DNA from: Streptomyces phaeofaciens
Lineage (GTDB): Bacteria; Actinomycetota; Actinomycetes; Streptomycetales; Streptomycetaceae
Assembly (NCBI RefSeq): GCF_014648915.1
Contig: NZ_BMSA01000007.1
Coordinates: 62,001 to 126,000, forward strand
DNA: 64,000 nucleotides
Direction of reading: 5' to 3'
Below the pieces are notes generated by a model. The model saw only the letters and a program-made list of their open reading frames with translations, did not search any database and had not been told where the DNA came from. The translations under genes were made by a program, and so were the position numbers. Positions 7,840 to 16,949 of this stretch are shown here, piece after piece; position 1 is the first letter of the stretch; every line of letters starts with the position of its first letter.

Positions 7840-9108
7840 GTGAGCGCCCACAACCCCTCCGACCAGGCACGAATCGCCCGCCACGGCTGGGTCGCGGCGT
7901 TCGGCACGGCCCTCGCCGGGCTGGTCGCCATGCTGGCCGTGGCCGCCCTGGGCCTGTGGGCCGCCGGTGCCGCGGACCTGCCCGAAAGCGCGTTCCCCCG
8001 GGTGGTCGCGGCGACCGTCGTCACGGCCGTCGGCGGCACGGTGGAGCTGTCCGGGACCGCCGGAGACCTCGCCGGCACGGACGCCGGGCTGACCGTGGTG
8101 CCGCTCTCCGTCACCCTCGCCGGGGCGCTCGTGACCGCCGCCGGGTTCCTTCGGCCGCTACGGCACCGGGCGGTGGCCGGGGCCCGGGAGCTGGCCGGCT
8201 GGGCGGCCCGGATCGGCGTGCTGTGGCTGCTCGGCCTGCTCGCCCTGGCCCTCGCGGCCCGCCAGACCTTCGCGGTCTCCCTCGGCGACGACACGCTGAA
8301 CGACATCGGTGAACTGTTCGGGGTCAGCCCGCAGGTCGGCTTCGCCACGGACGTGCCGCTCACCCTGCTGTCCGGGCTGCTGTGGCTGGCCTCCGTGCTG
8401 CTGATCGCGCTGCTCGTCGCGCGCGGGGCTCCGCTGCCGGCCCGGCTCCTGCGCTTCCAGGAGTCGGTGCGGCCGGCCGCGTACGCGATGGTCGCGCTGC
8501 TGCTCGCCTGTGTCGTGCTGGGGGTCGTCATCGCTCTGGTGGTCGCGGCGACCCGCGGCCGTCCGCGGGAGACCCTGGCGGTCGTCCTGCTGGGGCTGCC
8601 CAACCTGGTGTGGCTGACGTTCACGGTCGGGCTCGGCGCCACCTGGAACGGCAGGGTGGAGGGGCCGTTCGGGCTGCCCGTGCCGCACGTGCTGGACGAG
8701 GTGCTGCGCGGCGAGGACACCGCCGCGCTGAACCTGGGCACGCTCGCCGAGCAGGACGGCCGGGTGTGGTGGCTGGTCGCCGTGGACGCCGTACTGCTGC
8801 TGGCGGCCGCGTTCGTGATGGCGGCCCGCTCACCGGCGCGGATGCGTGCCTGGCAGCACGCCGCGCACATGGCGGTGGCGCTGGTGCTCACGGTCCTGAT
8901 GATCTGCCTGACCGGCCGGGTCTCCGCGCACTACGGCCTGACCGTGCTCGGTATCGGCGATGTCGGCGGGCTCTCGGGTGAGCTGGTCCTGCGCCCGCGG
9001 GTGTGGCAGGCGCTCGGTCTCGCCGCGCTGTGGGGGCTGGTCACCGGGTTCCTGGGCGGACTGCTGGCGCGGCCGGTGCACCGGCGGGGACAGGCACGAG
9101 CGCCCTGA
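7840..9108 (+). CDS. Streptophobe-type multi-pass membrane protein
   Basis: A 422-residue very hydrophobic protein from GTG 7840. It has about 10-11 likely membrane segments, beginning with AAFGTALAGLVAMLAVAALG and ending with LGLAALWGLVTGFLGGLLA. It resembles the Streptomyces-restricted family named streptophobe, which has no known function. No soluble catalytic domain is evident. It lies alone between divergent and convergent neighbours, with only a weak ribosome site. Confidence 0.75.
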   Translation: MSAHNPSDQARIARHGWVAAFGTALAGLVAMLAVAALGLWAAGAADLPESAFPRVVAATVVTAVGGTVELSGTAGDLAGTDAGLTVVPLSVTLAGALVTAAGFLRPLRHRAVAGARELAGWAARIGVLWLLGLLALALAARQTFAVSLGDDTLNDIGELFGVSPQVGFATDVPLTLLSGLLWLASVLLIALLVARGAPLPARLLRFQESVRPAAYAMVALLLACVVLGVVIALVVAATRGRPRETLAVVLLGLPNLVWLTFTVGLGATWNGRVEGPFGLPVPHVLDEVLRGEDTAALNLGTLAEQDGRVWWLVAVDAVLLLAAAFVMAARSPARMRAWQHAAHMAVALVLTVLMICLTGRVSAHYGLTVLGIGDVGGLSGELVLRPRVWQALGLAALWGLVTGFLGGLLARPVHRRGQARAP

Positions 9109-9136
9109 GGGGCCCCGCGCCGCACGGCGTCCCCCG

Positions 9137-11479
9137 TCACGATCGGCGCATCACGGCGGGTTCCCTGCGGCGCAGCAGCCGGGAGACGGCGAACCCGAAC
9201 ACCGCCGAGAGGACCACGAGCATCGCCACGTCGAGCAGCCACACGCCCACCGTGTGCTCGAACAGGGGATCCGCGGTGATGTCCCCGGGGACGGTCCGGG
9301 ACAGCTCGATGGTGCCGGCCATCGCGCCGAGCGCCCAGCGGGAGGGCACGAGCCAGGACAGCTGCGCCAGGCCGGGCACCCCGTCCAGCTTCAGCAGGGC
9401 ACCGCAGAACACCACCTGGACGATGGCGAGCAGCACCAGCAGCGGCATCGTCACCTCCTCCTTGCGGACGAGCGCGGAGATCACCAGGCCGAGCATCATC
9501 GCGGTGAAGCCGAGCAGGGCCACGGCCACGGCGATCTCGACCAGCGGTGGCAGCAGGACTCCTTCTCCGCCGGGGGCGCCGAGATCGACGCCGAGCAGGG
9601 CGACGAGGGTCAGCACCACCGCCTGGACGACGGTGACCGTGCCGAGGACGACGACCTTGGACATCAGGTACGCCGACCGGGAGAGGCCGACGGCCCGCTC
9701 GCGCTGGTAGATCACCCGTTCCTTGACGAGTTCGCGCACGGCGTTGGCCGCGCCGGTGAGGACTCCGCCGACGCACAGGATGAGCAGCGCGTTGAGCGCG
9801 GTGTCGCGGGTGAGCGTGCCGCCGGCGAGGGCGCGGGCCATGGCACCCATCACGAACGGCAGCGCGATCATGACGGCGAGGAAGGTGCGGTCGGCGGCGA
9901 GCGCGGCCGTGTAGCGGCGGACCAGGGTGAAGAGCTGGGCGCCCCGGCTGCGGGGCCGGGCCGGCGGCAGCATGATCACCGGACCGGAGCGGGGCATCCT
10001 GGGCTGTGCGTCGGCGTCGAGGACGTACCGGCGGTGCAGGGGTGACCGGAGAAACTCGCCCGCCCAGTCCCGGTCCTGGTCGCGTTCGAAGGCCTCGAAC
10101 GCCTCGGGCCACTGTTCGCAGCCGAAGAAGGCGAGGGCGTCGCCGGGCGGGCCGTAGTAGGCGACCCGGCCGCCGGGCGCGAGGACGAGGAGGCGGTCGC
10201 AGACGTCGAGGCTGAGGACGCTGTGGGTGACGACGACGACCGTGCGGCCGTCGTCGGCGAGGCCGCGCAGCATGTGCATCACCGAGCGGTCCATGCCGGG
10301 GTCGAGGCCGGACGTCGGCTCGTCGAGGAAGAGCAGCGAGGGTTTGGTGAGCAGCTCCAGGGCGACGCTGACTCGTTTGCGCTGGCCGCCGGAGAGGCTG
10401 TGCACGGGCTGGTCGGCGCGCTGCTCCAGGCCCAGTTCGCGGATGACCTCGTCGACCCGTTCACGGCGCTCGGCGTTCGCGGTGTCCTGCGGGAAGCGCA
10501 GTTCGGCGGCGTAGCCGAGGGCGGCGCGCACGGTCAGCTGGGCGTGCAGGATGTCGTCCTGCGGGACCAGTCCGATGCGCTGACGCAGTTCGGCGTAGTC
10601 GTGGTACAGGTCGCGGCCGTCGTACACGACCGTGCCGTGGTCGGCGGGGCGCTGGCCGGTGAGGGCGCCGAGCAGGGTGGACTTTCCGGCGCCGCTGGGT
10701 CCGACGACGGCGAGCAGGCACTTCTCGCCCACCGGGAAGGACACGTGGTCGAGCAGGACCTTGCGGCCGCGGTCCACCGCGACGGTGAGGTCCTGGACGT
10801 CGAGGGAGACCTCGCCGGTGTCGACATACTCCTGGAGCTCGTCGCCGACCAGGCAGAACGCCGAGTGGCCGATGCCGACGATGTCCCCGGGGCCGACGGG
10901 GGCGCGGGAGACGGGCAGGCCGTTGAGGTAGGTGCCGTTGTGGCTGCCGAGGTCGACGATCTCGTAGCCGCCCCCGGGCAGCGCGCGCAGTTCGGCGTGC
11001 CGGCGCGAGATCACCAGGTCGTCGACGACGAGGTCGTTGTCGGCGGCCCGCCCGATGCGGACGGTCCGGGTCGGCAGCGGATGGACGGTCGCCGGTGAAC
11101 GGAAGGTGCCGGTGTGACCGGGCATCGACACGGACGAGGGGCGCGGGGGTGCGGGCGGGGGGCGGTCGGCCAGGACGGCGCACGGGCCGTCCGCCTCACT
11201 GCCGAAGCGGATCACGCTGCCGGGGCCGACGGCCCATTCACGGACCCGGTGGGCGTCGACCCAGGTGCCGTTGGTGCTGTGCCGGTCCTCGAGGATCCAG
11301 TGGTCGCCGTCGGGCCGCAGCACCGCGTGGTGCCAGCTGACGCGGGCGTCGTCGATGACGATGTCGCTGAGCGGATCCCGGCCGACGTGGTAGGCGCGGG
11401 CGGGACTCATCACCGTGGAGCCCGTCTCGGTCTCCAGCACGAGTTCGGGCGCCGTCGAGGCGAGAGGCCGCTCCACCAT
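9137..11479 (-). CDS. Double-FHA ABC exporter (ATPase-permease fusion)
   Basis: A 780-residue fusion. Two forkhead-associated domains (about residues 20-105 with GRDPLSD and HSTNGTW; about 140-215 with GRAADND and SHNGTYL) are followed by an ABC ATPase (Walker A GPSGAGKST, signature LSGGQRKR, Walker B LLFLDEPTSGLD) and an ABC-2 permease with about six membrane segments in the last 280 residues. The layout matches mycobacterial Rv1747, whose FHA domains bind phosphothreonine placed by Ser/Thr kinases. The substrate is unknown. A TATAGAAT element lies just upstream of the ATG at 11479. Confidence 0.9.
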   Translation of the reverse strand: MVERPLASTAPELVLETETGSTVMSPARAYHVGRDPLSDIVIDDARVSWHHAVLRPDGDHWILEDRHSTNGTWVDAHRVREWAVGPGSVIRFGSEADGPCAVLADRPPPAPPRPSSVSMPGHTGTFRSPATVHPLPTRTVRIGRAADNDLVVDDLVISRRHAELRALPGGGYEIVDLGSHNGTYLNGLPVSRAPVGPGDIVGIGHSAFCLVGDELQEYVDTGEVSLDVQDLTVAVDRGRKVLLDHVSFPVGEKCLLAVVGPSGAGKSTLLGALTGQRPADHGTVVYDGRDLYHDYAELRQRIGLVPQDDILHAQLTVRAALGYAAELRFPQDTANAERRERVDEVIRELGLEQRADQPVHSLSGGQRKRVSVALELLTKPSLLFLDEPTSGLDPGMDRSVMHMLRGLADDGRTVVVVTHSVLSLDVCDRLLVLAPGGRVAYYGPPGDALAFFGCEQWPEAFEAFERDQDRDWAGEFLRSPLHRRYVLDADAQPRMPRSGPVIMLPPARPRSRGAQLFTLVRRYTAALAADRTFLAVMIALPFVMGAMARALAGGTLTRDTALNALLILCVGGVLTGAANAVRELVKERVIYQRERAVGLSRSAYLMSKVVVLGTVTVVQAVVLTLVALLGVDLGAPGGEGVLLPPLVEIAVAVALLGFTAMMLGLVISALVRKEEVTMPLLVLLAIVQVVFCGALLKLDGVPGLAQLSWLVPSRWALGAMAGTIELSRTVPGDITADPLFEHTVGVWLLDVAMLVVLSAVFGFAVSRLLRRREPAVMRRS

Positions 11480-11565
11480 GCGCCGAATTCTATAGATTCA
11501 CCTGTTTGACCGCCCTACGGAAGGAGACGTATTCGCCGCTGCGCCGGCGTCCGACGGAACGACCG

Positions 11566-11976
11566 TCAGCCGACGGGGAGAACGAGCGCCGGCAGGGTCC
11601 GCTGCATGCGCAGCGCGTCCACGGACTCGGCGAGCAGCTCGTACTCGGTGGTGTCGTCGCTGAGCGCGATCCGGACCAGTCGGCCGCCCGCCAACTCGTC
11701 GGCCACCAGCTCCTGTTGCTCCATGTCGGCACACCAGGCCCGCAGCAGGGCGGGGACGTCCGGTACGGTATCGCCGACCGGTACGAGGGCGTTCGGCGGG
11801 ATGTTCTCGCCTTCGGGCCGCGGGTCGAGCCGTTCGGCCATCCAGGAGGCCCGGTCCCGCAGCCACCACAGGGCCAGCGCCAGGGTCGGCGCGCGATAGG
11901 TGCCGAGCGGTACGCCGATACGCCGGCCGTCGCAGACGCCGTACGCGGTGACATGGCACAGGAATTCGTCGTGCAC
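11566..11976 (-). CDS. Conserved hypothetical protein
   Basis: A 136-residue protein starting at GTG 11976, directly behind a purine-rich GGGAGAGGG ribosome site. A longer frame reaches 12120, but the extra part looks non-coding and crosses a promoter-like element. The protein has no signal peptide or membrane segment; it contains a Trp-rich helix (LALWWLRDRASWMAE) and an acidic C-terminal half. I do not recognise its family. Confidence 0.65.
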   Translation of the reverse strand: MHDEFLCHVTAYGVCDGRRIGVPLGTYRAPTLALALWWLRDRASWMAERLDPRPEGENIPPNALVPVGDTVPDVPALLRAWCADMEQQELVADELAGGRLVRIALSDDTTEYELLAESVDALRMQRTLPALVLPVG

Positions 11977-12058
11977 GTCCCTCTCCCCCGGTGCTCGTTT
12001 GCCGGCTGGGCCTCGCTTTCCGTGCGGCTCCTGTGGGACGAACTGCCCCTGACGTTCG

Positions 12059-12086
12059 AGTATGTTCACTGCTGAAACACTGTCAC
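12059..12086 (-). promoter_or_regulatory. Candidate promoter for the hypothetical gene at 11566-11976
   Basis: On the minus strand GTGACA (12086-12081) and CATACT (12064-12059) are 16 bases apart, resembling -35 and -10 boxes, about 80 bases before the GTG start. The rest of the 308-base gap up to 12284 is less GC-rich than its surroundings and holds a short direct repeat of TTCATGG near 12117 and 12127; I see no gene in it. Confidence 0.4.
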
Positions 12087-12284
12087 CATGACTTTCCGGC
12101 CAGTCTCTTGGCATATTCATGGCTGTTCATGGCCGGAATACGGCGAGGTCCGTGTCCCGCCGTCATGACCTGAGGGGTAATCGACCCGCGTCACGGGGAC
12201 GGGCAGGGTGGTCCCACCGGATCGGCGAAGAGCGGGATCCGGGTCCTGACCAGTGTCGACAACCTCTTTGGGGGCTGATTCCCG

Positions 12285-12668
12285 ATGTCCGCGACCACCG
12301 ACCGTTACGAGAACGCCGTCGCCCGTTACTTCGAGGCTTGGAACGCTCGCGAGCCCGAGGCTTTGACCAAGGCTGTGGCCGCCGCGTGGGCGGTGGACGG
12401 CGGCTACACCGACCCGCTGGCCGACGTCCGGGGCCATGAGCGGATCGCGGCCGTGGTGACGGCGGCGCACGCGCAGTTCCCCGGCTTCGTCTTCCGGCTC
12501 ACCGGCCGGGTCGACGGGCACCACGACACCGCCCGCTTCTCCTGGGAGCTGGTGAACGAGGCGGACCGGTCGGCGCCGGTGGCCGGGTCCGACGTCGTCA
12601 CCCTGGACGCGCAGGACCGGATCACGTCCGTCCTCGGCTTCCTGGACCGGGTGCCCGCAGGAGCCTGA
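12285..12668 (+). CDS. SnoaL/NTF2-like protein
   Basis: A 127-residue alpha+beta barrel protein of the SnoaL-like NTF2 fold: N-terminal helix AVARYFEAWNAREPEAL, then GGYTDPLADVRG and strands ending in VVTLDAQDRITSVLGF. Members are small cyclases, isomerases or ligand-binding proteins. No neighbour suggests a substrate. Start ATG 12285 has a G-rich stretch about 10 bases upstream. Confidence 0.78.
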   Translation: MSATTDRYENAVARYFEAWNAREPEALTKAVAAAWAVDGGYTDPLADVRGHERIAAVVTAAHAQFPGFVFRLTGRVDGHHDTARFSWELVNEADRSAPVAGSDVVTLDAQDRITSVLGFLDRVPAGA

Positions 12669-12756
12669 GGCCGGCCCGGCGATGAGTTCCTCCGCCCGCG
12701 GCGGTCTACCCGGCCAGAGCCTGTCTTTCGGGAGACCATCGCGAGCGGAGGACGTC

Positions 12757-13044
12757 ATGAGCACCGGCGGAGCAGTGGACGCGGAATTCACCGCCGTCCT
12801 GCGCAGGAGCCCGGCGAAGGGCGGCTGGACCTACGTGGTCTGGCCGCAGTCCGCCGCGTTCTTCGGGACCCGCGGACTGGTCAAGATCCGCGGGACGGTC
12901 GACGGGTATCCGTTCGAGAGTTCCTTCATGGCGCTCGGGGACGGCACCCACAAGCTCCCCCTGCGGGCCGATGTGCGCCGGGCCATCGGCAAGGGGGAGG
13001 GCGACGCCGTCACCGTCCGTCTGACGGAGCGGCTGGGGCGCTGA
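12757..13044 (+). CDS. DUF1905 family protein
   Basis: A 95-residue protein with the DUF1905 barrel pattern (FTAVLRRSP, TYVVWPQSAAFFGTRG, VKIRGTVDGYPFESSFM, KLPLRADVRRAIGKGEGD). ATG 12757 is behind GGAGG; an in-frame ATG at 12682 has no such site. Function unknown. It converges with the aldo/keto reductase gene. Confidence 0.8.
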   Translation: MSTGGAVDAEFTAVLRRSPAKGGWTYVVWPQSAAFFGTRGLVKIRGTVDGYPFESSFMALGDGTHKLPLRADVRRAIGKGEGDAVTVRLTERLGR

Positions 13045-13099
13045 CCGGGCGCCCGGTGCGGCGAGGTCCGCCGACCCGGCGCCCGTCGAGCCGGGCCGC

Positions 13100-14092
13100 T
13101 CAGCCGTTGATCACCGCGTCGATCCGGGCCAGCTCCTCCTGCTCGAAGTCCAGGTTGGCCAGAGCGCCGACGCTGTCCTCGATCTGCCGGGCGCTGCTCG
13201 CGCCGACCAGCGCGGAGGTGACCCGGCCGCCGCGCAGCACCCAGGCCAGGGCGAGCTGGGCGAGGGACTGGCCGCGGGTCTTGGCGATGTCGTCGAGCGC
13301 GCGCAGCTTGGCGACCAGTTCCCCGGTGAGCGCGTCGGAGTTCAGGAACGGGCTGTCGCTCGCCGCGCGGGAACCCTCCGGGATGCCGTCGAGGTAGCGG
13401 GAGGTGAGCACGCCCTGCTCCAGCGGCGAGTAGACGATCGACCCGGCCCGCAGCTCGTCCAGCGCGTCGAGCAGTCCCTCGCTCTCGGGGCGGCGGTCCA
13501 GCATCGAGTAGCGCGGCTGGTGGATCAGCAGCGGGGTGCCCAGCTCGCCGAGGATCCGGGCGGCCTCCCGGGTCTGCTCGGCCGAGTAGTTGGAGACACC
13601 GACGTACAGCGCCTTGCCCTGCTGGACGGCGGAGTGCAGGGCACCCATCGTCTCCTCCAGCGGCGTCTCCGGGTCGGGGCGGTGCGAGTAGAAGATGTCG
13701 ACGTAGTCCAGGCCCATCCGCTTCAGGCTCTGGTCCAGCGACGACAGCACGGACTTGCGCGAGCCCCACTCCCCGTACGGGCCGGGCCACATCAGGTAGC
13801 CGGCCTTCGTGGAGACGACCAGTTCGTCGCGGTAGCGCGCGAAGTCCGTCTTCAGGAACTCACCGAGCGCGGACTCGGCGGCGCCGGGCGGCGGGCCGTA
13901 GTTGTTGGCCAGGTCGAAGTGGGTGATGCCGAGGTCGAAGGCGCGGCGCAGGATCGCCCGCTGTGTCTCGACCGAACGGTCCGGCCCGAAGTTGTGCCAC
14001 AGTCCGAGCGACAGCGCGGGGAGCTTCAGCCCGCTGCGTCCGGTGCGCCGGTAGGGCATGTCCGCGTAACGGTCGGGGTGTGCGGTGTACAA
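13100..14092 (-). CDS. Aldo/keto reductase, YghZ/L-glyceraldehyde-3-phosphate reductase-like
   Basis: A 330-residue NADPH-dependent aldo/keto reductase with FDLANNYGPPPGAAE (catalytic Asp and Tyr), the STKAGY strand (catalytic Lys) and FYSHRPDPETP (catalytic His). Length and the insert NNYGPPPG match the YghZ/MgrA group that reduces methylglyoxal or L-glyceraldehyde 3-phosphate. I choose TTG 14092 because GGAG lies 5 bases before it; GTG 14146 would add 18 residues without a ribosome site. It is divergent from a LysR gene that may control it. Confidence 0.85.
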   Translation of the reverse strand: MYTAHPDRYADMPYRRTGRSGLKLPALSLGLWHNFGPDRSVETQRAILRRAFDLGITHFDLANNYGPPPGAAESALGEFLKTDFARYRDELVVSTKAGYLMWPGPYGEWGSRKSVLSSLDQSLKRMGLDYVDIFYSHRPDPETPLEETMGALHSAVQQGKALYVGVSNYSAEQTREAARILGELGTPLLIHQPRYSMLDRRPESEGLLDALDELRAGSIVYSPLEQGVLTSRYLDGIPEGSRAASDSPFLNSDALTGELVAKLRALDDIAKTRGQSLAQLALAWVLRGGRVTSALVGASSARQIEDSVGALANLDFEQEELARIDAVING

Positions 14093-14182
14093 CGCGACTC
14101 CAGGAGGGGTTGGCACGGAGGATCGGCTCTGGGAACCGTTACCCACTCTGGCCCGACCTGCGGGTAGTGGTCCAACAGAAGA

Positions 14183-14203
14183 ATCCGATGGAATTCAGCG
14201 GAT
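14183..14203. promoter_or_regulatory. Candidate LysR operator between AKR and LysR genes
   Basis: A 21-base near-palindrome, ATCCG at 14183-14187 mirrored by CGGAT at 14199-14203, with further pairing toward a GAATTC centre. It lies 13 bases before the LysR start and within the 124-base divergent intergenic region. Confidence 0.45.
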
Positions 14204-14216
14204 ACGCTTCTCAATC

Positions 14217-15101
14217 ATGGAACTGCGCCATCTCCAGCACTTCGTCGCCGTCGCCGAGGACCAGCATTTCACCCGGGCGGCGGAACGCCTGATGGTGTCC
14301 CAGTCCGGTCTGTCCGCGTCCATCCGGGCGCTGGAGCGGGAGCTGCGGGCGCCGCTGTTCGTCCGGACGACCCGGCGGGTGACGCTGACCGAGGCGGGCC
14401 GGGCGCTGCTGGCGGAGGCGGAGCGGATCCTCGCCCAGGTGCGGGCCGCGCACGAGGCGGTGGCCGCCGTGCAGGGCGTGGTGCGCGGCACGCTGTCCGT
14501 GGGCACCGAGCAGTGCATCGCCGGGGTGAACGTGGCGGGGCTGCTGGCCGCGTTCCGGCGGCGTCATCCGGACGTGGAGATCCGGCTGCGGCAGACCGGC
14601 TCGGGCGCGCTCGGCGAGGAGGTGGCGGCCGGCCGGCTCGACCTGGCCTTCGCCTACCGCACCCAGGCGGACACCGACCAGCTGCGCTGTGTGCCGCTGG
14701 CCGGCGAGCCGATGTACGTGCTGTGCCATCCCGGGCACCGGCTGGCCGGGGCGGCGGCCGCGCTGACGCCGGCCGACGTCGCCGGCGAGGTGTTCGTCGA
14801 CTTCCACCCGGACTGGGGTCCGCGCCGGGCCACGGACGCGGCCTTCGCGGCGGCGGACGTCCACCGGACGGTCGCCCTGGAGGTCAACGACGTACACAGC
14901 CTGCTGGACCTGGTGGGCGAGAACCTCGGCGTCGCGGTCGTGCCGCGCCACTTCCGGCACAAGCGCGAGGCGCTCACCGCGCTGCCCCTGAAGGGCACCG
15001 GCGAGATGGCCTACGAGACGGTCGCCCTGCTGCCGCCCGCCCGGTCCACATCCCCGGCCGCCCGCGCCCTGATGGCCCTGCTGGAGGCCGGGGAGGCGTA
15101 G
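14217..15101 (+). CDS. LysR-family transcriptional regulator
   Basis: A 294-residue regulator with an N-terminal winged HTH (MELRHLQHFVAVAED, FTRAAERLMVSQSGLSASIR) and a LysR substrate-binding domain from about residue 90. ATG 14217 begins the canonical LysR N-terminus. It is transcribed divergently from the aldo/keto reductase and probably controls that gene and itself through the palindrome at 14183-14203. The inducer is unknown. Confidence 0.88.
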   Translation: MELRHLQHFVAVAEDQHFTRAAERLMVSQSGLSASIRALERELRAPLFVRTTRRVTLTEAGRALLAEAERILAQVRAAHEAVAAVQGVVRGTLSVGTEQCIAGVNVAGLLAAFRRRHPDVEIRLRQTGSGALGEEVAAGRLDLAFAYRTQADTDQLRCVPLAGEPMYVLCHPGHRLAGAAAALTPADVAGEVFVDFHPDWGPRRATDAAFAAADVHRTVALEVNDVHSLLDLVGENLGVAVVPRHFRHKREALTALPLKGTGEMAYETVALLPPARSTSPAARALMALLEAGEA

Positions 15102-15211
15102 GGCCCGCCGTGCGGGATCGGGTCTGCCGGGCACGGCCGTGCCGCCGTGCCTTCGGAGGGACGTGGGCGAAAGAAGCGGCGGGACGGCGGCGGCTGCGCG
15201 ATGGTGGACCC

Positions 15212-15727
15212 ATGCATGCGAAGGACATCCTCATCGACGGTTTCAGCCGCATCCAGGACGAGGTCCACGCCGTCGTCGAGGGCCTGGGCCCCGACGACCT
15301 GCACGCCCGCCCCGCCACCGACGTCAACTCCGTCGCCTGGCTGGTCTGGCACCTCACCCGGGTCCAGGACGACCACATCGCGGACGCCTTCGGGCTCGAC
15401 CAGGTGTGGCTGACCCAGGACTGGGAGAAGCGCTTCGGCCTCGACCTGCCGCGGCACGACACCGGCTACGGGCACACCCCGGCGAAGGTCGCCAAGGTGC
15501 GGGTCCCCGACGGCGGCCTGCTGACCGGCTACTACGACGCCGTGCACACCCAGAGCCTGACGGCGCTGCGCGGGCTGGCCGCGGCGGACCTGGAGCGCGT
15601 CGTGGACGTGCGCTGGGATCCGCCGGTCACCCTGGGCGTACGGCTGGTCAGCGTCCTGTCCGACGATCTCCAGCACGCCGGACAGGCCGCCTATCTGCGC
15701 GGGCTGCTTCAGAGCGCGGACGCGTAA
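15212..15727 (+). CDS. DinB-fold protein, mycothiol-dependent transferase type
   Basis: A 171-residue four-helix protein with the DinB/DUF664 pattern: LVWHLTRVQDDHI holds two candidate metal-binding His residues and LQHAGQAAYLRGLL the third. In actinobacteria this fold includes mycothiol- and bacillithiol-type S-transferases that use a bound metal to detoxify or modify substrates. The substrate here is unknown. Its 3' end overlaps the adenosine deaminase gene by 19 bases (convergent). Confidence 0.78.
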   Translation: MHAKDILIDGFSRIQDEVHAVVEGLGPDDLHARPATDVNSVAWLVWHLTRVQDDHIADAFGLDQVWLTQDWEKRFGLDLPRHDTGYGHTPAKVAKVRVPDGGLLTGYYDAVHTQSLTALRGLAAADLERVVDVRWDPPVTLGVRLVSVLSDDLQHAGQAAYLRGLLQSADA

Positions 15728-16779
15728 CCCGGCAGGACGACGTCCTCGATGAGGGCCTTGCGCTCGTCGAAGGGGAGGAACGCGCTCTTCACGGCGTTCA
15801 CGGTGACCGTGCGCAGGTCCTCGGCGGTCCAGCCGGCCTCCTCGACGAGCAGGGCCATCTCGCGGGTCATCGTGGTGCCCGACACCAGACGGTTGTCGGT
15901 GTTGAGGGTGACCCGGAAACCGAGGTCCTTCAGCGCGGTGATCGGGTGCTCGGCGATGGAGGTGGCGGCACCGGTCTGGAGGTTGGAGGTGGGGCACATC
16001 TCCAGCGCGATCCGGCGGTCGCGCACCCAGCCGGCCAGCCGGCCGAGCTTGCCGTCGACGATGTCGTCGGTGATGCGCACGCCGTGGCCGATGCGCTGGG
16101 CGCCGCACACCTGGAGGGCCTGGTGGATGCTGGGCAGGCCGTGGGCCTCGCCGGCGTGGATGGTGAAGGGCACGTTCTCGCGCCGCAGGTGCGCGAACGC
16201 GTCGAGGTGGTCGGCGGGCGGGAAGCCGTCCTCGGCGCCGGCGATGTCGAAGCCGACGACGCCCGCGTCCCGGAAGGCCACCGCGAGGTCGGCGGTCGCG
16301 CGGGTGCGGTCGAACATCCGCATGCCGCAGAGCAGGGTGCCGACCCGGACGGGCGTGCCCGCGGCGGCGGCCTTGGCCATGCCGGCCGCGAGGCCCTCCT
16401 GGACGGTCTCGACGACCTCGGCCAGGGTGAGCCCGCCGTTCAGCATCAGCTCGGGGGCGTAGCGCACCTCGCCGTAGACCACGCCGTCGCCCGCGAGGTC
16501 GAGCACGTACTCCTCGGCCGTGCGCAGCAGGCCCTCACGGCTCTGCATCACGGCGAGGGTGTGCTCGAAGGTGGCTATGTAGCGCACCAGGTCGCCCGAG
16601 TTGGCGGCCTCGAAGTACCAGGCGGCCAGCTCGTCGGGGTCGGTGGTGGGCAGGGTGTGGCCGACCGACTCCGCCAGCTCGACGACGGTGGCGGGGCGCA
16701 GGCCGCCGTCGAGGTGATCGTGCAGGACGGCCTTGGGGAGCCGGCGGAGGGTGTCGGTGTCGATACGGGGCGCGGTCAT
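15709..16779 (-). CDS. add: Adenosine deaminase
   Basis: A 356-residue metal-dependent deaminase converting adenosine to inosine in purine salvage. Zinc ligands His20 and His22 (LHDHLDGG), the catalytic IHAGEAHG segment, the RIGHGVR motif and the NTDN motif late in the protein are all present. Length is typical of actinobacterial adenosine deaminases. It is upstream-bounded by a repetitive spacer and lies downstream of a VOC gene on the same strand. Confidence 0.9.
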   Translation of the reverse strand: MTAPRIDTDTLRRLPKAVLHDHLDGGLRPATVVELAESVGHTLPTTDPDELAAWYFEAANSGDLVRYIATFEHTLAVMQSREGLLRTAEEYVLDLAGDGVVYGEVRYAPELMLNGGLTLAEVVETVQEGLAAGMAKAAAAGTPVRVGTLLCGMRMFDRTRATADLAVAFRDAGVVGFDIAGAEDGFPPADHLDAFAHLRRENVPFTIHAGEAHGLPSIHQALQVCGAQRIGHGVRITDDIVDGKLGRLAGWVRDRRIALEMCPTSNLQTGAATSIAEHPITALKDLGFRVTLNTDNRLVSGTTMTREMALLVEEAGWTAEDLRTVTVNAVKSAFLPFDERKALIEDVVLPGYASAL

Positions 16780-16795
16780 GTGCGTGTTCCTCGGC

Positions 16796-16949
16796 AGTGG
16801 TTCTCAGGCGGTGGTTCGCAGGCGGTGGTTCGGGCGCCGGGTCCGGACGGCCCTTGCCGGCACCGGTCCCTGGCGGTCGTTCGCAGGCGCCGGGTCCGGA
16901 CGGCCCTTGTCGGGCACCGGTCCCCGGCGGTCGTTCTCGGGCGGTGGGC
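16796..16949. repeat. Tandem duplications between the VOC and adenosine deaminase genes
   Basis: A 53-54-base unit starting GCGCCGGGTCCGGACGG occurs at 16834-16886 and 16887-16940 with few differences. A smaller GGCGGTGGTTCG unit repeats at about 16807 and 16821. On the minus strand the duplications begin directly after the stop codon of the VOC gene at 16950. Nothing else is seen in this 170-base gap. Confidence 0.7.

Noticed and set aside
7174..7884. Longer version of the RsbW-like protein starting at 7884
   Set aside because: The extra 86 residues are Arg/Pro-rich with no fold; the conserved domain and ribosome site fit ATG 7626.
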